In this document: positions 58,809 through 64,000 of the stretch, one piece after another
Layout: each line of letters starts with the position of its first letter
Position numbering within the stretch: position 1 is the stretch's first letter
Source of the DNA: Streptomyces aureoverticillatus
GTDB lineage: Bacteria; Actinomycetota; Actinomycetes; Streptomycetales; Streptomycetaceae
Assembly: GCF_014649395.1 (NCBI RefSeq)
Contig: NZ_BMSY01000009.1
Location: 124,001-188,000, forward strand
DNA: 64,000 bases
Direction of reading: 5' to 3'
Translations under genes and position numbers: made by a program
Notes under the pieces: generated by a model
What the model saw: the letters and a program-made list of their open reading frames with translations, nothing else
The model's database searches: none
Told to the model about the DNA's origin: nothing

Positions 58809-59726
58809 GTGAGTGAGAATCAGAACCTCCTCGCGGAGCAGCGCCGTGCCCTGATCCTCGACGAGGTGCGCCGCCGCGGCGGGGTCCGGGTCAACGAACT
58901 CACCCGGAGGCTGGGTGTGTCGGACATGACCGTGCGCCGCGACCTGGACGCGCTCGCCCGCCAGGGCGTCCTGGAGAAGGTGCACGGCGGCGCGGTCCCG
59001 GTGGCCGAGGCGAGCACCCATGAGCCGGGGTTCGAGGCCAAGTCGGGCCTGGAGCTCAGCGCCAAGGAGGACATCGCGCGGACCGCGGCGACCCTGGTGG
59101 CGCCGGGCACGGCGATCGCGCTCTCCGGCGGCACCACGACGTACGCGCTCGCGCACCATCTGCTCGACGTCCCGGATCTGACCGTGGTGACGAACTCGGT
59201 GCGGGTCGCGGACGTCTTCCACTCCGCGCAGCGCAGCTCCGGCCAGCGCCAGGGCGCGGCCACCGTGGTCCTCACCGGCGGCGTGCGCACGCCGTCGGAC
59301 TCCCTGGTCGGCCCGGTCGCCGACCAGGCCATCGGGGCGCTGCACTTCGACGTGCTGTTCCTGGGGGTGCACGGCATATCGGCCGAGGCGGGCCTGTCCA
59401 CGCCCAACCTCGCGGAGGCGGAGACGAACCGGCGTCTGGTGCGGTCGGCGCGGCGCGTCGTCGTGGTCGCGGACCACACCAAGTGGGGCACGGTGGGCCT
59501 GAGTTCGTTCGCCACGCTCGGGCAGGTGGACACGCTCGTGACGGACGCGGGGCTGCCCGCGCGGGCGCGCGCGGAGATCTCGGAGCATCTGCCCCGTCTG
59601 CTCGTCGCGGGTGCGCCCGAGACCGCTGACGCGGAGGTCACCGGCATCACCGACACCTCAAGGAACACCGAGCACGCCGAGACCCCCGGGAACGGTGGGA
59701 ACGCCGGGAACCCCGCAGACTTCTGA
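58809..59726 (+). CDS. DeoR/GlpR family transcriptional regulator
   Basis: A 305-residue regulator with an N-terminal DeoR helix-turn-helix (ILDEVRRRGGVRVNELTRRL, then GVSDMTVRRDLDALARQGVL with EKVHGGA) and a sugar-phosphate sensor domain (VTNSVRVADVFH, DVLFLGVHGISAEAGLSTPN, VVVVADHTKWG). It senses a phosphorylated sugar. No sugar operon is adjacent, so the target is elsewhere. A Thr/Glu/Gly/Asn-rich tail of about 25 residues ends the protein. It is divergent from the membrane hydrolase across about 220 bp. Confidence 0.93.
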   Translation: MSENQNLLAEQRRALILDEVRRRGGVRVNELTRRLGVSDMTVRRDLDALARQGVLEKVHGGAVPVAEASTHEPGFEAKSGLELSAKEDIARTAATLVAPGTAIALSGGTTTYALAHHLLDVPDLTVVTNSVRVADVFHSAQRSSGQRQGAATVVLTGGVRTPSDSLVGPVADQAIGALHFDVLFLGVHGISAEAGLSTPNLAEAETNRRLVRSARRVVVVADHTKWGTVGLSSFATLGQVDTLVTDAGLPARARAEISEHLPRLLVAGAPETADAEVTGITDTSRNTEHAETPGNGGNAGNPADF

Positions 59727-59789
59727 CGGCCCGCCAGCTATGGTGGCCGTGCCGGTCAACCGCCCTACTCCGCCCGGGGGTCGCGTTCC

Positions 59790-60290
59790 ATGGCACGCCG
59801 TCTGAGGCCCGAGGGCCTGGAGTTCGTCGAGACCGCTCCCGTACGTCTGGTCTTCACGCACGACGTAGCGGCGCCGCCCAAGGAGGTGTACGAGGTCCTG
59901 GAGGACGTCCGGCGCCTGCCCGCGTGGCACACCTCGGTGGTGTACGCCAGGCCCTTCGACGACGGCCTGGGCCGTCTGGTGCGCATCCAGGGCCGCTTCT
60001 GGTTCCGCGAGACCTTCCTCGCCACGGACGCGCCCACGCGGTACGCCTACCGCGTGGACCGGACCAACTTCCCCGGCCTGCGCGCCCTGGTGGAGGAGTG
60101 GCGGCTCATCCCGCTGGAGCCGACCGGCGGACGAGATGCGGGCACACGCGTGCAGTGGACGTACGCAGCGGACGCCGTGGCCTTGACGCGCTTCCTCCTG
60201 AAGCGCGGGGGCCGCCGGGGCATAGGCAGGTCCTTCCACACCGCCGTCGCGAACCTGGACCGGCAACTCACCGGCGCGAGCGGCAGCTGA
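59790..60290 (+). CDS. SRPBCC (polyketide cyclase/START-like) family protein
   Basis: A 166-residue protein with the START-like ligand-binding fold pattern: VRLVFTHDVAAPPKEVYEVL, EDVRRLPAWHTSVVYARP, GTRVQWTYAADAV and a final amphipathic helix (FHTAVANLDRQLTGA). It binds a hydrophobic ligand or acts in lipid handling; nothing more precise can be read. It lies 63 bp downstream of the DeoR gene and converges with the Cds1-like gene. Confidence 0.85.
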   Translation: MARRLRPEGLEFVETAPVRLVFTHDVAAPPKEVYEVLEDVRRLPAWHTSVVYARPFDDGLGRLVRIQGRFWFRETFLATDAPTRYAYRVDRTNFPGLRALVEEWRLIPLEPTGGRDAGTRVQWTYAADAVALTRFLLKRGGRRGIGRSFHTAVANLDRQLTGASGS

Positions 60291-60307
60291 GCCGGCCCCG
60301 GGCGGGA

Positions 60308-61450
60308 TCAGCGCTCCTGCGCCGGCCACTCCCCCGTGGCGAGCAGGCCCTCGATGGTCCGCTCGTAGGGCGTGATGTCCAGACCCTGCTCGGCCAGCCA
60401 CGCGTCCGAGTAGTACTTGTCCAGATAGCGGTCGCCCGGGTCGCAGATGAGGGTGACGACGCTGCCGGTGCGGCCCGCGGCCGCCATCTCCGCGACGATC
60501 CGCAGGGCGCTCCACAGGCCGGTGCCCGTCGAGCCGCCCGCCTTGCGGCCGATGGCCCGGTCCAGGGCCCGCACGGCGGCCACGCTCGCCGCGTCCGGGA
60601 CCTTCATCATGCGGTCGATGGCGCCGGGCACGAAGCTCGGCTCCATGCGGGGCCTGCCGATGCCCTCGATGCGTGAGCCGCAGTCGCTGGTGGCGTCCGG
60701 GTCGTGCTTCGTCCAGCCGTCGAAGAAGCAGGAGTTCTCCGGGTCGGCCACGCAGATACGGGTGTCGTGCTGCATGTAGTGGACGTAGCGCGCGATGGTG
60801 GCCGACGTGCCGCCGGTGCCGGCCGTGGCGACGATCCACGCGGGCTCCGGGTAACGCTCCAGGCGCAGTTGCTGGAACATCGACTCGGCGATGTTGTTGT
60901 TGCCGCGCCAGTCCGTGGCCCGCTCGGCGTAGGTGAACTGGTCCATGTAGTGGCCGCCGGTCTCGACGGCGAGCCGGGCGGACTCCGCGTACATCGTGCG
61001 CGAGTCGTCCACGAAGTGGCACTGCCCGCCGTGGAATTCGATGAGGCGGCACTTCTCGGCGCTCGTCGTGCGCGGCATCACCGCGATGAAGGGCACGCCG
61101 ACGAGCTTCGCGAAGTACGCCTCGGACACGGCCGTCGAGCCGCTGGACGCCTCGATCACGGGGCGGCCGGGACGGATCCAGCCATTGCACAGTCCGTACA
61201 GGAACAGCGAGCGGGCGAGCCGGTGCTTGAGGCTTCCGGTGGGGTGCGTCGACTCGTCCTTGAGGTAAAGGTCGATGCCCCAGTGCTCGGGCAGCGGGAA
61301 GCGCAGAAGGTGGGTGTCCGCGGAGCGGTTGGCGTCGGCCTGGACCTTGCGGACGGCTTCTTTCAGCCAGGAGCGGTACTCCTCGTCGCTGCGGTCCACG
61401 TCGAGCGTGGCCATCGGCTCGTCGGCCGGGTCGTGCTGGATGGTGCTCAC
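60308..61450 (-). CDS. PLP-dependent cysteine synthase-like enzyme (Cds1-type cysteine desulfhydrase)
   Basis: A 380-residue fold-type II PLP enzyme. The Schiff-base Lys75 is in DESTHPTGSLKHRLARSL, the substrate loop in IEASSGSTAVSEAYFAKLVG, and the phosphate-binding Gly loop in WIVATAGTGGTSATIARYVH. The C-terminal GGSTGTGLWSALRIVAEM is also typical. The overall pattern with LLRFPLPEHWGIDLYLKDES resembles mycobacterial Cds1, which releases sulfide, pyruvate and ammonia from cysteine; a cysteine synthase role remains possible. The upstream 365 bp contains a palindrome and a hairpin. Confidence 0.88.
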   Translation of the reverse strand: MSTIQHDPADEPMATLDVDRSDEEYRSWLKEAVRKVQADANRSADTHLLRFPLPEHWGIDLYLKDESTHPTGSLKHRLARSLFLYGLCNGWIRPGRPVIEASSGSTAVSEAYFAKLVGVPFIAVMPRTTSAEKCRLIEFHGGQCHFVDDSRTMYAESARLAVETGGHYMDQFTYAERATDWRGNNNIAESMFQQLRLERYPEPAWIVATAGTGGTSATIARYVHYMQHDTRICVADPENSCFFDGWTKHDPDATSDCGSRIEGIGRPRMEPSFVPGAIDRMMKVPDAASVAAVRALDRAIGRKAGGSTGTGLWSALRIVAEMAAAGRTGSVVTLICDPGDRYLDKYYSDAWLAEQGLDITPYERTIEGLLATGEWPAQER

Positions 61451-61815
61451 CGCAGGGCTCCTCGTCCTTGTGCCGGAACCGTTCGATCCGGTCGCACACC
61501 TCGATGATAGACACCCCCAACACGGCCCTCACCTGCATAAACACACCTTTTGGCGCCTCAAAGCAGCTGCTTGCCCACCGACAGGCCCCATCGAACGCCC
61601 CGCCGGAGCCCCACCCGGCGGGGCCCGGGAAGTGGCATGTGCGGCGTCGCCGGGCACACTGGTCCTCGACGCCGCGCGCGTGCACACTGCACCGCACGGA
61701 ACAGGGGTAGGTTCCCAGCAGGAGTACGTTCGGAGCAGGCGCCGCAGCACAGCGGCCGGCACCGGACGCGACATCAGGGCGCACCACGACAAGGCGCACA
61801 AGGGGGCGGAGCCTC
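61451..61815. other. 365-bp divergent intergenic region with palindrome and hairpin
   Basis: It separates the Cds1-like gene and a small unknown gene. It contains a perfect 12-bp palindrome AAGCAGCTGCTT (61561-61572) in an A+T-richer patch. A 10-bp stem-loop GCCCCGCCGG/CCGGCGGGGC with an 8-nt loop lies at 61597-61624. It probably holds both promoters. A minus-strand open frame through here continues the antisense shadow of the Cds1-like gene and is not convincing. Confidence 0.5.
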
Positions 61816-62142
61816 ATGGCAGAGCCGGAGTTCAGGGCCACGGGCGTACGGATCGGGCGGCGGCTGCGCTCGCTCACCCGCGCCGGCCAGGTCCGGATCA
61901 GCGACGGCAGGCTGGAACTGCTCACCAGTTACGGCACGGAGATCGACAGCGCGCCGCTGCGGGCGGTGCGCACGGGCAAAGCGTGGTTCGCCCCGCACGA
62001 CCGGGCGCACGCCGACGTGAACGGCACCCGGTATCTGCTCACCCTCGGCGAGCACGATCCGGTGCCCGGAGAGGCCGGTCCGCCCACCGTCAGGACCTTC
62101 CTGGAAGCGGTGCGCAGCGCGGCCGGAGGGCGCCGGGACTGA
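61816..62142 (+). CDS. Small conserved-looking protein of unknown function
   Basis: A 108-residue soluble protein with several predicted beta-strands (RSLTRAGQVRISDGRLELLT, GKAWFAPHDRAHADVNGTRY) and a final helix (TVRTFLEAVRSAAGG). I do not recognise a family. GGGGGCGGAG precedes the ATG. Composition and codon use fit a real Streptomyces gene. There is no operon partner; the next gene begins 184 bp later. Confidence 0.7.
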   Translation: MAEPEFRATGVRIGRRLRSLTRAGQVRISDGRLELLTSYGTEIDSAPLRAVRTGKAWFAPHDRAHADVNGTRYLLTLGEHDPVPGEAGPPTVRTFLEAVRSAAGGRRD

Positions 62143-62326
62143 CGAGGCGGGTGCCGGCGCGAGTTGCACGCCCGCACCCCCTGGGTCACGCTGGTCTCAC
62201 ATCACTCTGGGTTTACCGGCGATAACGCTGCGAACCAGCCCGCCGGCCACCGCAGCAGGCGGCAGACACCGCGGCCCCTGCTGGATCCGCCGTCTTCTTC
62301 CGGACCTCAATTCGGGGAGTCGCACC

Positions 62327-62839
62327 GTGATCAGCCAGCCAAGCAGGCATTGCACGGTAGAGCTCCAGGCCCTGCCGTCGCGGATCGGCCAAGTCCGCAG
62401 AATCGTATCGGCGCAGTTGCGCTACTGGCATCTCGATCCCTTGATAGACCAGGCCGCGCTCGGCGTGACCGAGCTGCTGACCAACGTCCACCGGCACGCG
62501 GAGCCGGACAAGACGTGCACCGTGGAGATCGAGCTGCTGCTCGAACGCCTCATGGTCTCCGTCCACGACCACGATCCGCGGCTTCCCGTGGTGCACGACG
62601 CCGAACCGTTCGAGACCTGCGGGCGCGGGCTCGCGATGGTCGCGGCGGTCAGCGAGAGCTGGGGGGTGCAGCCGCAGGGCGACGACGGCAAGGTCGTCTG
62701 GTTCACGCTCAGCGCGCCGTCGGCCGCCGCGTCGCTGCCGACGTATCCCGGGTACGGCTCGACGAGCGCCGACCCGTTCGCCGACGCTCCGGCCGCCGTC
62801 GGCGCCCATGCTCCCGCCCGGTCCGCCGTTGCCGGCTGA
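62327..62839 (+). CDS. RsbW-like ATP-binding protein (HATPase_c_2, anti-sigma type)
   Basis: A 170-residue protein with a GHKL ATPase core. The N-box is ALGVTELLTNVHRHAEP (about 45-60), the G1-like region VSVHDHDPRLP, and the G2 segment ETCGRGLAMVAAVSESWGVQ. There is no dimerisation or sensor domain, so it belongs to the large Streptomyces family of single-domain anti-sigma or regulatory kinases. A Ser/Ala/Pro-rich tail of about 35 residues follows the domain. The start is GTG 62327 with GGGGAG upstream. Its partner anti-anti-sigma protein is not in the window. Confidence 0.9.
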   Translation: MISQPSRHCTVELQALPSRIGQVRRIVSAQLRYWHLDPLIDQAALGVTELLTNVHRHAEPDKTCTVEIELLLERLMVSVHDHDPRLPVVHDAEPFETCGRGLAMVAAVSESWGVQPQGDDGKVVWFTLSAPSAAASLPTYPGYGSTSADPFADAPAAVGAHAPARSAVAG

Positions 62840-62934
62840 CCGGGCGGTGACTGTCTTTCCGTACGTCCGCTCGTACGTCTCCGCACGGACGACGACCGTG
62901 GACTCGGTGGACGCGGCCACGTACGCCCCCTACG

Positions 62935-64000
62935 TCACTCCGTGGCGATGGCCCGCAGCACGTCGAGGCGGGCGGCGCGCCGGGCCGGACGGAGTCCCGC
63001 GAGGGCTCCCGCCGCCAGGCCCACCAGGGCGACCACGGCGAGCTGCGTCGGCGGCAGCGCGAACGCGAAGGCGCTGTCGGACGCGCCGTCGGACGCCTTG
63101 ACCAGCACCCAGCCGAGGAAGCCGCCGAGCGCCAGGCCGCCCACCGTACCGAACGCCGCGACCAGCACGGACTCCCAGCGGACCATGGCCCGCAGCTGCC
63201 CGCGGGTCTGGCCCACGGCACGCAACAGGCCCAGTTCCCGGGTGCGTTCGTGCACGGCCAGGGTGAGGGTGTTGGCGATGCCGAGCAGCGCGATGAGGAC
63301 GGCGAGCGCGAGCAGCGCGTAGACGAGGGTCAGCATCATGTCGATGCCGCCGGCCGCGGACTGCGCGTACTCGTCGCGGGTCTGCACCTCCGGGTCGCCG
63401 TACGCCTTCGCCACCTCGGAGACCGCGGCCTTGCCGTCGGCCGCGTCCACGCCGTCCTTGAAGGTCACCGACACCAGCGTGTCGGAGTCCTGGCCGCGAT
63501 GCGGCGCCCAGGCGTCGCGGGTGATGACGTAGTCGCCCGCGAGCTCGGACTGGCCGTACACGGCACGGACCGAGAAGGCGTCCTTCTTGCCGTCGGTGAA
63601 AGCGAGTTCGGCCTTGTCGCCGACCTTCAGGTGCTGCTTGTCGGCCTCCTTGCGGGTGATAGCGATGCCGTCGTCGCCCAGGTCGCTCAGCGAGCCCTCG
63701 ACCTTGCCGAGGTTGAAGGAGTTGGCCAGCGCGATCGGGTCGGTGACCGTCAACGCCCGTCCCTCGCCGTCGACTTCGGCCACTCCCCGCCCGAGGCCGA
63801 CTGCCGTGGCGACCTCCGGGCGCTCCGCGATCGCGGGGGCGAGCCGGGGGCTGAGTCCGCTGCCGCCCGCGCCGAACGACGGGGTGCTGACCGCGACGTC
63901 GCCCGCGAAGGACCGGGACACCGTCTGGTCCATGGTCGCCTTCAGCGAGGCACCGAAGACCGTGAACAGGGAGACGACGGCGACACCGATCATCAGGGCG
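62935..64000 (-). CDS. FtsX-like ABC transporter permease (5' end beyond window)
   Basis: The C-terminal 354 residues or so of a MacB/FtsX-type permease; the frame enters from the right edge (reading ALMIGVAVVSLFTVFGASLK) and stops at 62935. An extracytoplasmic domain follows the first helix. The FtsX core then has IDMMLTLVYALLALAVLIAL, LGIANTLTLAVHERTRELGL, LLRAVGQTRGQLRAMVRWES and two more helices, ending LRPARRAARLDVLRAIATE. Whole proteins are about 850 residues with two such cores. The partner ATPase should lie just outside the window. The stop is about 95 bp from the RsbW-like gene, convergent. Confidence 0.92.
   Translation of the reverse strand, partial: ALMIGVAVVSLFTVFGASLKATMDQTVSRSFAGDVAVSTPSFGAGGSGLSPRLAPAIAERPEVATAVGLGRGVAEVDGEGRALTVTDPIALANSFNLGKVEGSLSDLGDDGIAITRKEADKQHLKVGDKAELAFTDGKKDAFSVRAVYGQSELAGDYVITRDAWAPHRGQDSDTLVSVTFKDGVDAADGKAAVSEVAKAYGDPEVQTRDEYAQSAAGGIDMMLTLVYALLALAVLIALLGIANTLTLAVHERTRELGLLRAVGQTRGQLRAMVRWESVLVAAFGTVGGLALGGFLGWVLVKASDGASDSAFAFALPPTQLAVVALVGLAAGALAGLRPARRAARLDVLRAIATE

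Noticed and set aside
61529..61801. Small minus-strand frame of 90 codons upstream of the Cds1-like gene
   Set aside because: No ribosome site or family pattern; it overlaps the hairpin and palindrome region.
59658..61925. Minus-strand open frame of 755 codons
   Set aside because: It is a shifted-frame shadow of the Cds1-like gene and antisense to the SRPBCC gene, with Arg/Pro-rich composition and no motif.

Overview
The window is about 72-73% G+C, with GTG and TTG starts, tightly packed short operons, many one-component regulators (TetR, PadR, LysR, Lrp, DeoR, AraC/GlxA and MarR types), TerD-type proteins, Rv1733c-like and FtsX-like membrane proteins and an RsbW-like ATPase. This fits an actinomycete, most probably a Streptomyces chromosome. 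I see no rRNA, tRNA, CRISPR array, prophage or intact insertion sequence. Both ends cut a gene: an MpaB-like oxygenase at the left and an FtsX-type permease at the right.

Layout. 1-11.7 kb: MpaB-like oxygenase, a membrane patatin-like hydrolase, an isochorismatase-like hydrolase with a GlxA-type regulator, an acyl-CoA dehydrogenase, a YoaK-type membrane protein, a lipoprotein, and a flavin monooxygenase divergent from a TetR regulator with clear operators, then a PhnB-like VOC protein. 11.8-19.4 kb: universal stress protein with phosphoketolase, an IS30-type-HTH/MarR-like regulator divergent from an ABC-2 exporter, and a truncated isochorismate synthase. 19.5-27.2 kb: the dhaKLM dihydroxyacetone kinase operon, a 1314-residue STAND NTPase with six 20-bp tandem repeats next to its start codon, a divergent 40-residue hydrophobic peptide, and a fibronectin-type lipoprotein. 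27.2-38.4 kb: PadR/SnoaL-like pair, aldehyde dehydrogenase with TetR, LysR regulator, a sugar isomerase/oxidoreductase pair, the fadH-padR operon, a haloacid dehalogenase and an Lrp regulator divergent from a LysE exporter. 39.2-42.5 kb: alkylation-repair cluster of ogt plus an Oxygenase-NA gene, facing alkB and rlmG. 42.6-64 kb: lnt-nudix, an O-antigen-ligase-like protein, a glutamate racemase family protein, an HpnB-like glycosyltransferase, a double TerD protein, a MOSC protein, an Rv1733c-like protein, a beta-helix/AAA+ fusion facing a large membrane alpha/beta hydrolase, a DeoR regulator, an SRPBCC protein, a Cds1-like PLP enzyme, an RsbW-like ATPase and the permease fragment.

How genes work together. 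Several divergent regulator/target pairs have operators visible in the shared intergenic space: TetR/monooxygenase, PadR/SnoaL-like and MarR-like/ABC exporter. Lrp/LysE is divergent by position alone. dhaKLM forms a complete PTS-linked dihydroxyacetone phosphorylation unit. The ogt/Oxygenase-NA and rlmG/alkB pairs converge on one alkyl-damage theme.

The most unusual parts are the STAND NTPase locus with its 20-bp repeats and divergent small peptide; the beta-helix/AAA+ fusion; and many short tandem repeats (8 to 27 bp units). Some repeats lie inside genes in multiples of three, and two span stop codons. All functional names are from motif recognition by eye; no database search was run.
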